Assembly: GCA_016178055.1 (NCBI GenBank)
Contig: JACOUC010000009.1
Span: 1 to 58,280 of the forward strand
Reading direction: 5' to 3'
Source: Chlamydiota bacterium
GTDB taxonomy: Bacteria; Auribacterota; JACPWU01
DNA length: 58,280 nucleotides
Positions 26,987 through 35,041 of this stretch are shown here, piece after piece. Below the pieces are notes generated by a model. It did no database searches. It was given only the letters and a program-made list of their open reading frames with translations, and was not told the DNA's origin. A program made the translations under genes and the position numbers. How positions within the stretch are numbered: position 1 is the stretch's first letter; each line of letters begins with the position of its first letter.

Positions 26987-27494
26987 AAAAAGTTACAAGA
27001 ATCAGCAAAAAAATAAGAGTTCCCTGTGCAAAAATTCTAAAAAATCCCTCCAACGGACTATGAATGAGTTCCAAAAATCTGAGATATCCTAGATGAAAGA
27101 GCAAGAGATATTGAAAAAGGGCCTTTCTTTTTCCAAAAATGTCAACATGGAGATTAACCTTTTCCTGAGCCGTCAAGGTTCTTAAATCTGTCATCGCAAA
27201 TTCCCTAATCAAAATAAGAATAATAAACCAAGCCGGGATTTGATGTACTTCCATAAAATATAGGAGAAGCGTAATTACAAAAATTTTATCCGCTAAGGGA
27301 TCCAGAAATTGGCCAAAGCGCGTGACCGTTCCATAACGGCGGGCGAGATATCCATCAAAATAATCTGTGAAACCAATCAGGATAGATAAGATATAGCCGC
27401 TTAGAAAAGAGGCCCAGTGGTTTTGAAAGACAAGGAAAAAAGCAAGCGGCATCAAGAGAATTCTTAAAACAGTTAATTTGTTGGGGAGGTTCAT
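26922..27494 (-). CDS. pgsA: CDP-diacylglycerol-glycerol-3-phosphate 3-phosphatidyltransferase
   Basis: This 190-residue membrane enzyme has the CDP-alcohol phosphatidyltransferase motif DGYLARRYGTVTRFGQFLDP followed by LAD. It makes phosphatidylglycerol phosphate for phospholipid synthesis. There are about five helices. The 3' end reads 65 bases into the opposing O-antigen ligase gene, a convergent coding overlap. Confidence 0.93.
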   Translation of the reverse strand: MNLPNKLTVLRILLMPLAFFLVFQNHWASFLSGYILSILIGFTDYFDGYLARRYGTVTRFGQFLDPLADKIFVITLLLYFMEVHQIPAWFIILILIREFAMTDLRTLTAQEKVNLHVDIFGKRKALFQYLLLFHLGYLRFLELIHSPLEGFFRIFAQGTLIFLLILVTFFTIFSMGNYLWKNQKYFLGLS

Positions 27495-27529
27495 GTTGCC
27501 TGTCTCCGGTTACCCTCGACTTATTCTCA

Positions 27530-27664
27530 ATTGTTAATTCAAAATTCAAAAGTCAAAATTCAAAATGACAGATTAAAATCTAAAGTTTTTAATGCTATTG
27601 CAAGCGAGACATTTTGAGTTTTACATTGTCATTTTGATTTTTGATGTTTGATTTTTGGATTTTC
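27530..27664. repeat. Inverted heptad array, family A, with conserved core
   Basis: Left arm TTCAAAA TTCAAAA GTCAAAA TTCAAAA TGACA; right arm TGTCATTTTGATTTTTGATG and on. The core TAATGCTATTGCAAGCGAGA and GAGTTTTACATTGTCA matches the 1.5 kb copy almost base for base. Confidence 0.9.
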
Positions 27665-27673
27665 ACAGTTTAT

Positions 27674-27702
27674 TTGATTATAGAAGGATCATTCGCTATA
27701 AT
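27674..27702 (+). promoter_or_regulatory. Promoter for HAMP protein/tsaC operon
   Basis: TTGATT, 17 bp, TATAAT. It lies 10 bases beyond the repeat and 58 bases before the TTG start at 27760. Confidence 0.7.
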
Positions 27703-27759
27703 GCAATCATGAACTGATGTCCTATTTACATTAACAATTTAAAGTGAGGAGAAAAAGTT

Positions 27760-28230
27760 TTGGAAAGAAGAAGAAAATATTTTATTGATAAAACGATTCA
27801 GTTGTCTTTTTTAAAATTTGTTCTCATTCTGCTTCTTGTGGTCTGTGGAGGATTCAGTTTTTTCCTTCTTCGAGTGAATAATTACCTCACAGAGTATATT
27901 GTCACAAGCTTAGAACAACCTTCAATGGGCTCTATCCCCATCAAGCTCGAACCGGCTCTTCCACAATTTAAAGCTAACCTCTATCAAAAGGATTTTCAAT
28001 TCCTGGTTGAAATTTATTCGGCAGTCCTTCTCTTAGGATTAATGGTTTCTTTTTTAACCCTTCGTTTTACTCATCGTTTAGCCGGCCCTGTCTTTAGAAT
28101 GAAAACGGTTTTAGATCGTGTTATTCAGGGGGATTATTCACCTCGTATCCATTTAAGAAAGAAAGACCACTTAAAAGAGCTTGCCGAAAAGTTAAATATC
28201 TTACTTGAGACCCTGGATAAAAAGGGATAG
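27760..28230 (+). CDS. Two-helix membrane protein with HAMP domain
   Basis: This 156-residue protein starts at TTG with a good GTGAGGAG site. Helix 1 (about 15-38) and helix 2 (about 88-105) flank a 50-residue extracytoplasmic loop, and a HAMP domain follows (about 106-155, RFTHRLAGPVFRMKTVLDRV). It ends there: no kinase, cyclase or chemotaxis domain is attached. It may transmit a signal to a separate partner. Confidence 0.82.
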   Translation: MERRRKYFIDKTIQLSFLKFVLILLLVVCGGFSFFLLRVNNYLTEYIVTSLEQPSMGSIPIKLEPALPQFKANLYQKDFQFLVEIYSAVLLLGLMVSFLTLRFTHRLAGPVFRMKTVLDRVIQGDYSPRIHLRKKDHLKELAEKLNILLETLDKKG

Positions 28231-28243
28231 ATATCCCCTCCTT

Positions 28244-29344
28244 ATGACAAAACATCTTGAAATTGATCGTTTGAATCCAGATCAAGCCCTCTTAGATCAT
28301 GCAGCAGAAGTTCTTCGTGCAGGAGCTTTGGTCGCGATCCCTACCGATACTGTTTACGGATTAGGGGTTAATATTCTGCTGCCCTTGTCTGTGGAGAAGG
28401 TGTATGAAGTTAAACAGCGTTCTAAGGAGAAATCTTTACCGATTTTATTGGCCAGAATGGAGCAGTTAGATGAGCATATCTCTAACCTTGATTTAAAGGT
28501 GAGAAAACTCATTCAGTGTTTTTGGCCAGGGCCCTTAACGCTCATTTTGTTATGTGATCGGGGTCCTCTTAAAGGGCGCAAAGTAGGATTTAGAGTTCCA
28601 GATGATAAAATTGCGACCGAAATCATTGCAAGAGCTCAAGTCCCTATCGGTTGTCCCAGTGCTAATTTAAGTGGGGGACTAGGAGCAAGAACTGCCCAGG
28701 AGGTTTTGAATGATTTAGGGGGGAAAATCGATCTTCTGATTGATGGAGGACCTACAAGGATTGGTAAGGGATCTACCATGATTGAGGTTGATGCCAATAA
28801 AGGAATTAAATTTCATCGTCGAGGTTTTATTTCTGAGGAACTCATTGACACCTGTCTTAACCGTCCGTCCTTGGAAAAGGGGGAAATTAAAAAGGTTCTT
28901 TTTGTTTGTACAGGAAATAGTTGTAGAAGTGTGATAGCCGAATGGCTTTTTAGGCACTTTGTGAGTGGAGTGAAAGAGGTCACCACCCTTTCTGCAGGAA
29001 CCACTGCTTTTCCAGGGATTCGCCCTTCTGAAAATACCGTTCTTGTGATGAAGGAAAATGAAGTGGATGTTTCCAAACATCTTTCTCAATCCTTAACTCC
29101 GGAACTGATTGAGGGTGTCGATCTTGTCATTGCAATGACACGGGCCCATCAGCGTTTTATTCTTGAAATTTCCTCGAACCCTGCGGTAGATTCAAAGAAA
29201 GTTCATCTTTTAATGGAATTTGCAAGCCGGTGGGATTTCTTTGGGGTGGATGTAGAAGATCCCATTGGGCAACCGCTTTGGGCTTATCGAAATTGTTTGG
29301 AGATGATGAGAGATCCCATTAAAAAAATAATTGAGTTGTTATGA
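28244..29344 (+). CDS. Fusion of TsaC/Sua5 threonylcarbamoyl-AMP synthase and low-molecular-weight phosphatase
   Basis: From the ATG at 28244 the protein has 366 residues. Residues 5-205 form a YrdC/Sua5 domain (IPTDTVYGLG, KQRSKEKSLPILL, CPSANLSGG), which makes threonylcarbamoyl-AMP for the t6A37 tRNA modification. Residues 215-365 form a low-molecular-weight phosphatase with CTGNSCRS at 222-229 and the general-acid DPIG near 341. The family includes tyrosine and arginine phosphatases. In Bacillus these are separate neighbouring genes (ywlC, ywlE) also near glyA; here they are fused and still followed by glyA. Confidence 0.92.
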   Translation: MTKHLEIDRLNPDQALLDHAAEVLRAGALVAIPTDTVYGLGVNILLPLSVEKVYEVKQRSKEKSLPILLARMEQLDEHISNLDLKVRKLIQCFWPGPLTLILLCDRGPLKGRKVGFRVPDDKIATEIIARAQVPIGCPSANLSGGLGARTAQEVLNDLGGKIDLLIDGGPTRIGKGSTMIEVDANKGIKFHRRGFISEELIDTCLNRPSLEKGEIKKVLFVCTGNSCRSVIAEWLFRHFVSGVKEVTTLSAGTTAFPGIRPSENTVLVMKENEVDVSKHLSQSLTPELIEGVDLVIAMTRAHQRFILEISSNPAVDSKKVHLLMEFASRWDFFGVDVEDPIGQPLWAYRNCLEMMRDPIKKIIELL

Positions 29345-29346
29345 AA

Positions 29347-29440
29347 AATCAAATTAAAAATTGACAATTGAAAATTGATCATGAAGGTAAAATAAATAAA
29401 TTCCTAAATTATCAATTATCAATTGTCAATTCTCAATTGA
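29347..29440. repeat. Inverted heptad array, AATTGAC type
   Basis: The right arm is AATTATC AATTATC AATTGTC AATTCTC AATTG; the left arm AAATTGACAATTGAAAATTG is its inverse. It sits between the fusion gene and glyA. Confidence 0.82.
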
Positions 29441-29446
29441 ATTCTT

Positions 29447-30718
29447 ATGGAGACTCTACCCAACATGAGCCATCTTCAAACAGTTGATCCTGAAATTTTT
29501 AAGGCGATTCAAAATGAAACGCTTCGGCAGTCCCAAGGGCTTGAGTTGATTGCCTCAGAAAATTTTGTCAGTGAGGCCGTTCTTGAGGCTTTGGGATCGG
29601 TTATGACCAATAAATATGCGGAAGGGTACCCGGAAAAACGCTGGTACAGTGGCTGTGAATTTGTCGATCGTGCTGAACAATTGGCAATTGATCGAGCCAA
29701 AAAAATTTTTGGGGCAGAACATGTTAATGTTCAACCTCATTCGGGTTCCCAAGCGAACATGGCTGTTTATTTCAGTCAATTGCAGGTAGGGGATACCATT
29801 CTCGCCATGGATCTTGCTCATGGCGGGCACTTGACTCATGGACATAAAGTCAACTTTTCAGGGCAGTTTTTTAACATTGTTTCTTATGGGGTCAATCGTG
29901 AAACAGAAATGCTGGACTATGATTTAATACGCAGTCTCGCCCTTCAGCATAAACCAAAGTTGATTTTAGGAGGCGCTAGCGCTTATCCTCGGATCATTGA
30001 TGCTCAAAAATTCCGTGCGATTGCTGATGAAATAGGGGCGCATCTCATGATTGATATGGCGCATTTTGCAGGACTGGTTGCCGCAGGGCTTCACCCGAAT
30101 CCTGTTCCTTATTCACATTTTGTTACGACCACGACTCATAAGACCCTTCGAGGCCCTCGGGGCGGTATGATTCTTTGTAAAAACGAATTTGCTAAAGAAA
30201 TAGATGCTCAAATTTTTCCTGGAATTCAAGGCGGACCTCTCATGCATGTGATTGCAGCAAAGGCGGTCGCATTTCGGGAAGCCCTCTCAGAGGATTTTAA
30301 GGAATATCAAAGTCGAATTATTGCCAATGCAAAGGCCTTGGCGGATGCCTTGGCCCAAAAAGGCTTGCGCATTGTTTCTGGCGGGACGGACAATCATTTG
30401 ATGCTGGTGGATCTTTCCTCATTAAAAATTACTGGAAAAGATGCGGCAAGCGCTCTAGACAAGGCAGGGATTACCGTTAACAAGAATTTAATTCCTTTTG
30501 ATAAAGAAAGTCCATTTAAAGCCAGTGGAATTCGCATTGGGACTCCAGCCATTACGACCCGTGGAATGAATGTAAAAGAAATGCCGATGGTCGCCGAACT
30601 CATTGTAGAAGTTTTAAAACATCCAGATGATTCTAAAACCCATCAAGTTGTTCGTAAAAAAGTTTTGGATTTGTGCCATGCCTTTCCCCTTTATCAGGAG
30701 CGAATTGTCCAACCATGA
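29447..30718 (+). CDS. glyA: Serine hydroxymethyltransferase
   Basis: This 423-residue PLP enzyme has the Schiff-base lysine in [14 protein letters not shown], an N-terminal [19 protein letters not shown] and the cofactor region [12 protein letters not shown]. It converts serine to glycine and loads one-carbon units on tetrahydrofolate. The start may be the ATG at 29447 or the one at 29465 (MSHLQ); neither has a clear ribosome site, since the preceding repeat reaches the start. nrdR follows. Confidence 0.97.
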   Translation: METLPNMSHLQTVDPEIFKAIQNETLRQSQGLELIASENFVSEAVLEALGSVMTNKYAEGYPEKRWYSGCEFVDRAEQLAIDRAKKIFGAEHVNVQPHSGSQANMAVYFSQLQVGDTILAMDLAHGGHLTHGHKVNFSGQFFNIVSYGVNRETEMLDYDLIRSLALQHKPKLILGGASAYPRIIDAQKFRAIADEIGAHLMIDMAHFAGLVAAGLHPNPVPYSHFVTTTTHKTLRGPRGGMILCKNEFAKEIDAQIFPGIQGGPLMHVIAAKAVAFREALSEDFKEYQSRIIANAKALADALAQKGLRIVSGGTDNHLMLVDLSSLKITGKDAASALDKAGITVNKNLIPFDKESPFKASGIRIGTPAITTRGMNVKEMPMVAELIVEVLKHPDDSKTHQVVRKKVLDLCHAFPLYQERIVQP

Positions 30719-30845
30719 AAATCCAAAAATCAAATATTAAAAATCAAAATGACAATGTAAAACTTAAAATGTCTCTTTTGCAGTGGCGTTAGAAATTTTG
30801 GATTTAAATATGTCATTTTGCATTTTGATTTTTGAATTTTAAATT
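30718..30845. repeat. Inverted heptad array, family A, core inverted
   Basis: Arms AATCCAA AAATCAA ATATTAA AAATCAA AATGACA and TGTCATTTTGCATTTTGATT. The core is the inverse complement of the one at 1.5 and 27.6 kb (TGACAATGTAAAACTTAAAA and GTCTCTTTTGCAGTGGCGTTAG). It begins at the glyA stop. Confidence 0.9.
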
Positions 30846-30849
30846 AATT

Positions 30850-31302
30850 ATGAAATGTCCCTTTTGTGCCCATCTTGAAGATCGAGTTGTTGATTCTAGA
30901 GAATCAGGAGAGGGCTTCTCCATTCGGCGTCGACGAGAATGCCTTTCCTGCCAACGACGGTTTACCACTTATGAAAAGATTGAGGAAATTCCGCTCAAGG
31001 TGATTAAAAAGGATGACACGCGTGAGGATTATGACCGTCGGAAAATTTTAAGTGGCATGCTTAAGGCTTGCGAAAAACGTCCCATCAGTGTTGAACAAAT
31101 TGAAGGCATGGTGGATGAAATTGAGCGAGCGATTGAGAAAGGACATGAACAGGAAGTAAGCTCGAAAGAGATTGGCGAGCTCGTGATGGAAAAACTTCAT
31201 CATATTGATGAAGTAGCCTATGTTCGCTTTGCATCCGTTTACAGGCAATTCAAAGATGTCAATGAATTTATGGAAGTGATTAAGAAACTGTTGAAGGGAT
31301 AA
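30850..31302 (+). CDS. nrdR: NrdR ribonucleotide reductase repressor
   Basis: From the ATG at 30850 the protein has 150 residues. It has the zinc ribbon KCPFC...[12 protein letters not shown] and an ATP-cone domain ([17 protein letters not shown]). NrdR represses ribonucleotide reductase genes when dATP is high. Six extra upstream codons (MNFKLI) come from the flanking repeat. glyA-nrdR linkage is common in bacteria. Confidence 0.96.
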   Translation: MKCPFCAHLEDRVVDSRESGEGFSIRRRRECLSCQRRFTTYEKIEEIPLKVIKKDDTREDYDRRKILSGMLKACEKRPISVEQIEGMVDEIERAIEKGHEQEVSSKEIGELVMEKLHHIDEVAYVRFASVYRQFKDVNEFMEVIKKLLKG

Positions 31303-31325
31303 AAATCATAAAACATAAAAAACTA

Positions 31326-31353
31326 TTGCATTTCATTTTATTATTAATAATAA
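31326..31353 (+). promoter_or_regulatory. Promoter and palindromic operator of the AbiE pair
   Basis: TTGCAT (31326-31331), 16 bp, TAATAA (31348-31353). A perfect 16-bp palindrome TTATTATTAATAATAA (31338-31353) covers the -10. The ATG at 31361 is 8 bases beyond it, so the transcript is probably leaderless. AbiEi proteins are known to bind repeats at their own promoter. Confidence 0.55.
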
Positions 31354-31360
31354 TAAGATT

Positions 31361-31960
31361 ATGAAATACAACGACCTTCGTTCCCTGATGAGAACCCCTC
31401 TTTTTTCAATTCACGATATTGAGTTATCAACGAAAAAACTTTTTGATTATCAATTAAGCCTTTGGGTCAAAAAGGGCTATTTAATCAAGCTTAAGAATGG
31501 AAGTTACGCGTTCAGTCAGGACAGGGATAGGATCAAAGGTGAATGGATTTCATTTTTTCTCTATCAACCCAGTTATATTAGCCTGGAAAAGGCACTTTTT
31601 CATTATGGTTTTATCCCTGAAATGGTGTATGCATTTACAGCTGTAACAACCAAGACGAACAGGATCTTTCAAAATCCATTGGGACATTTCATTTACCGAC
31701 ATATAAGGCCGTCGTTATTTTGGGGATATCAACCGATCGTTCAGGAGGATTTTCAATATTTGATTGCAGAGCCGGAAAAGGCTGTACTTGATTATCTGTA
31801 TTTGAATCTCAATAGAATTAAAACTCAGCAAGATTTTGACCATCTTCGATGGAACTACGAAGGGCTTAGAGAAATCTTAAATCCCAAAAAGTTTCAACAG
31901 TATACCCGAGCATTTAATCTGAAAAAAATGGAGCGATACGCAAAAAAATGCTTACCCTAA
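31361..31960 (+). CDS. AbiEi-type antitoxin/transcription regulator
   Basis: This 199-residue protein has an N-terminal winged helix (LFDYQLSLWVKKGYLIKLKNGSYA) and an AbiEi-like C-terminal region (YISLEKALFHYGFIPE, EPEKAVLDYLY). In the type IV AbiE system the antitoxin represses its own operon and counters the toxin's nucleotidyltransferase. It overlaps the toxin gene by 13 bases. Confidence 0.9.
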   Translation: MKYNDLRSLMRTPLFSIHDIELSTKKLFDYQLSLWVKKGYLIKLKNGSYAFSQDRDRIKGEWISFFLYQPSYISLEKALFHYGFIPEMVYAFTAVTTKTNRIFQNPLGHFIYRHIRPSLFWGYQPIVQEDFQYLIAEPEKAVLDYLYLNLNRIKTQQDFDHLRWNYEGLREILNPKKFQQYTRAFNLKKMERYAKKCLP

Positions 31961-32724
31961 ACCAAATGAATCAATATTTCCCTGAACCGGTGGTAAGACG
32001 AAACCCGAAGGGGACGCTCGTCGAATACTTACAGTACGAAATATTAGATTCGCTTTTCAAAAATAAGGAAGCCTCTAAGCTAGGTTTTATAGGAGGTACG
32101 GCGATTCGGATTCTTCACCAAAGCCCTCGTTTTTCTGAGGATTTAGACTTTGATAATTTTGCTTTGAGTTACCGTAACTTTGAGGTCTTGTTGGGGAAAA
32201 CATGTAAGGATATGAAGTTAAAGGGCTTCCTGATTGAATATAAGATGGTTCAACGTGGAGCTTACCATTGTTATATCCGTTTTCCGTCCATTTTGTATGA
32301 AACGGGCATTTCAAGCAATCAAGAGGAAAAGATTCTGATCAGGATTGATACAGAACTCAAAAAAAAACACTATCAACAATCGACCTTCGTGTTGAACGGC
32401 TTTTCTATTTATAGAAAGATTATGGTAGCGCCGCCTTCCATTTTATTGGCGCAAAAGATGATAACCGTTCTACAAAGGAAACGAGAAAAAGGACGAGACC
32501 TATTTGATGTTTCATTTTTGTGTGGGATTGCAAAGCCAGACTTCAGTTATGTTGGGAAACTTTTATCATTGAAAAAGGATAAATTCTTGAACCTTTTTCG
32601 GGATAGAATCGATCAGCTGGATCTCAATTTCTTGGCAAAGGATGTAGAGCCTTTTTTATTTTACCCTCAGCAGAAAGAACGAATATTGACGTTCAAAGAA
32701 TATTTCGGTCAACTGGATCTGTAA
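31948..32724 (+). CDS. AbiEii-type nucleotidyltransferase toxin
   Basis: This 258-residue DUF1814 protein has the polymerase-beta-like motif GFIGGTAIRILHQSPRFSED followed by LDFD (G49, D65, D67). In characterised homologues the toxin adds nucleotides to tRNA acceptor ends and stops growth during phage infection. The downstream lysine and aspartate motifs (APPSILLAQKM, GRDLFDVSFL) are present, so it looks intact. Confidence 0.92.
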   Translation: MLTLNQMNQYFPEPVVRRNPKGTLVEYLQYEILDSLFKNKEASKLGFIGGTAIRILHQSPRFSEDLDFDNFALSYRNFEVLLGKTCKDMKLKGFLIEYKMVQRGAYHCYIRFPSILYETGISSNQEEKILIRIDTELKKKHYQQSTFVLNGFSIYRKIMVAPPSILLAQKMITVLQRKREKGRDLFDVSFLCGIAKPDFSYVGKLLSLKKDKFLNLFRDRIDQLDLNFLAKDVEPFLFYPQQKERILTFKEYFGQLDL

Positions 32725-32779
32725 AAAACAGTCGAGAAATCTCGATGCGAAGCTGATTAACGCAGGTGATGGGACTTCG

Positions 32780-34321
32780 TTACTTTCCCGTATCGTAGAA
32801 TTTACATTGCTCGGTTAGGGACTGATAATACCCGTATAAAACCTTTTGCTTTTTACGTGCGAGGATTCTCGCCTTATAGGCCGTCTTCAATTTTTCGAAT
32901 TCTTCTGGAGCGGGAGCGAGGCTCTCTTTTACAATAAAAAGGGCATACCCATTTTGAGTCCCTTGAGGCTCGGATGCCTGATTCACAGCACGTGTCCAGG
33001 CCGCTTTTTTAATCAAGTTAAAAGGATCAGAAGATAGCTCTGATTCTGAACGAGTAAACGGAGCTAGTTTTAAAACTTTTTCTTTTTGGCTTTTGCAGGC
33101 TTCCTCAAAAGAGAGTTTTTGATCGGTCATGATTTCTTTTACATTCTTTTCCAAAGACAAAATTGCTTGATGAGCCTCTTCTTTGGCTTTATCCGAAAGC
33201 ACCAGACTTCGAACCTTATCCTTCGCCTTCTCGAAGATGGGGATGTAAGAAGCCTTCTCTTGAAAAGGGACAATCACATAATAAATTCCATTGATTAAAA
33301 CAGGTTTGAGGGGTGTTTTGAGCTCGTTTTGAAAAATATTTTGTAGGGTTTGCGGTTGATTTTTCCAGAGGGTGGCAGGCTCTTTTTCAGTGAAATAGCC
33401 CGTTTTTTCAAGGAGAATATTAAATTTTTGAGCAACGCTCTTGAAAGATTTTTTGTGAATTAACTTTTGGTAGATTTTACGGGCTTTCTTTTTACCCAGG
33501 GCCTCGATTTGTGTTCGTTTGAGCGTTTTCTCAATTTCTCCAGAAACTTCATTTAAAGATTTTTTAAAAGAATCTTCATGCTGATGGTAATAGCTTTCAA
33601 TTTCTTCTTGAGATATCTTTACTTGGGATTCTAAGTCTTTAAGGGGGATAGAGACATAACGAACTTGGCGTTGAGTTTCTATCCGGAAGACTTCTTGGTT
33701 TTTGTCAAAGAAATCTTTTAATTCGGAATCAGTCGCTGTCACTTTAGGGGTGAATCTTTCGGAGGGGATCTCACAATATAGAACTTCTCGTTTTTCTCGG
33801 TCATAAAAAAATGCTTCTTGAATTTCCTCATCACTGACTTGAACCAATTCTGTTAAAGCATCTTGAAATTTTTGGATGACCAAGGCTTCTCGATAAGATT
33901 TTTCAAAATCAAAAACAGACAAATGCAACCCCTGTTTTAGGATGTTTTCGTAAGTAACAAGATCAAAGGGTTTTCCATCCATTCCAAATTTTTTTTGAAT
34001 GGCTTCAGAAAGTTCAGCATCTGTGATGATCAGCCCTCCCTCTTGAGCTTTTTTTAGAAAAATAAGTCGTTGCCATGTCAAAGGGGTTAGCGTGCGTTCA
34101 TCCGGTGGTCGCCCTTGCTCGAGGGAAAGAATGGCAGATACGTTTGTTTTAGCTTTTAAAAAATTGGATAATCTAATTTTGTCTCCGGAAATAACTGCGA
34201 GGATCGGATCTTCTTTTTTTACAAAGGCGCTCTCGATTCCAAAGAAAATGAAGGGAGGAACAATCAAAATTAAAAGGATAAGTAGGATGAGTTTTCTATT
34301 TTTTCTAAGTTGATCGAGCAT
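32780..34321 (-). CDS. PpiD/SurA-like membrane-anchored periplasmic chaperone
   Basis: This 513-residue protein has an N-terminal cytoplasmic LRKNR patch, one membrane helix (about 12-30) and a large periplasmic part with a SurA_N-type region and central helical and parvulin-like segments. The layout MLDQLRKNRK-TM-F matches PpiD. It would help fold secreted and outer membrane proteins. The central parvulin motif is weak, so peptidyl-prolyl isomerase activity is uncertain. Confidence 0.85.
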   Translation of the reverse strand: MLDQLRKNRKLILLILLILIVPPFIFFGIESAFVKKEDPILAVISGDKIRLSNFLKAKTNVSAILSLEQGRPPDERTLTPLTWQRLIFLKKAQEGGLIITDAELSEAIQKKFGMDGKPFDLVTYENILKQGLHLSVFDFEKSYREALVIQKFQDALTELVQVSDEEIQEAFFYDREKREVLYCEIPSERFTPKVTATDSELKDFFDKNQEVFRIETQRQVRYVSIPLKDLESQVKISQEEIESYYHQHEDSFKKSLNEVSGEIEKTLKRTQIEALGKKKARKIYQKLIHKKSFKSVAQKFNILLEKTGYFTEKEPATLWKNQPQTLQNIFQNELKTPLKPVLINGIYYVIVPFQEKASYIPIFEKAKDKVRSLVLSDKAKEEAHQAILSLEKNVKEIMTDQKLSFEEACKSQKEKVLKLAPFTRSESELSSDPFNLIKKAAWTRAVNQASEPQGTQNGYALFIVKESLAPAPEEFEKLKTAYKARILARKKQKVLYGYYQSLTEQCKFYDTGK

Positions 34322-34339
34322 TTGAACTTTCCTTAAAAA

Positions 34340-34434
34340 GGGTCACCGGTTACCTGTCTTCAGTGACCGGTCGCCTGTCTTCGGTAAAAACAATACTTCC
34401 ATGACCCGAGCCTGGAGACAGGTGACGGGTGACT
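34340..34434. repeat. Inverted heptad array, GGTCACC/TGTCTTC type
   Basis: Left arm GGTCACC GGTTACC TGTCTTC AGTGACC GGTCGCC TGTCTTC GGT; right arm CCTGGAG ACAGGTG ACGGGTG AC. This is the only GC-rich array of this word type here. It lies within a 309-base gap (34322-34630) that holds two arrays and little else. Confidence 0.85.
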
Positions 34435-34484
34435 ATTTTTAGAAACATATGTATCATTTCTTTTTGGATACGGCTAGAAAAATC

Positions 34485-34566
34485 AGTCCATGGTCCACGG
34501 TCTACAGTCCATAGAAATAAATACTTCCATTAAGTCTGTCGATCGTTGACTGTCGACTGTGGACTC
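34485..34566. repeat. Inverted heptad array, family B, orientation B
   Basis: Left AGTCCAT GGTCCAC GGTCTAC AGTCCAT; inverted core AGAAATAAATACTTCCATTA; right CTGTCGATCGTTGAC TGTCGAC TGTGGAC. Same core as the copies at 15.7, 17.0, 45.8 and 49.2 kb. Confidence 0.9.
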
Positions 34567-34630
34567 TTTTCATCCTTAGTGGACGAAAGTTTGTAGGGAC
34601 AACAATGAAAAACAGTTGTACGCTATTTGT

Positions 34631-35041
34631 ATGACTGTCATCATTGATGTCCACAACATGCTTCACGAAGTGAGGCTTTATCAAAAGCTTAGTCTTAAGC
34701 ATTATGAGGAAGCTCTTCAGAAAATGATTCATGACCTGGTTCAATACCGGGATTGGACAGGGGATCATCTTGTTCTGGTTTTTGATGGGACCCTCCGAGA
34801 GGATCTTAAGAGGTATGGGGTTGAGATGATTTTCAGTGGTTTCGAGAAAAGCGCAGATGCCTGTATTGAAGCTTGGGTTGCAAAAGCTTCTTCGAAATCC
34901 AATATTCTCGTTGTAACTCAAGATCATGGGATTCAGAATCTAGTAACCGCTTTAGGAGCTCGCTTTATTTCCCCTTCCCAATTCAAAAGGTCCATGGACT
35001 TTGAAATTGAAAACCACAAGCCCAAGCGTTTCAAATTTTAA
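34631..35041 (+). CDS. NYN-domain ribonuclease (YacP/Rae1-like)
   Basis: From the ATG at 34631 the protein has 136 residues. The PIN-like NYN fold is marked by IIDVHNML at the start, VLVFDGT in the middle and ADACIEAWVAK with VVTQDHGIQN near the end, giving the conserved aspartates. YacP proteins cut RNA; Bacillus Rae1 cleaves mRNA in the ribosome. It converges with the ATPase gene, sharing 4 bases. Confidence 0.82.
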   Translation: MTVIIDVHNMLHEVRLYQKLSLKHYEEALQKMIHDLVQYRDWTGDHLVLVFDGTLREDLKRYGVEMIFSGFEKSADACIEAWVAKASSKSNILVVTQDHGIQNLVTALGARFISPSQFKRSMDFEIENHKPKRFKF

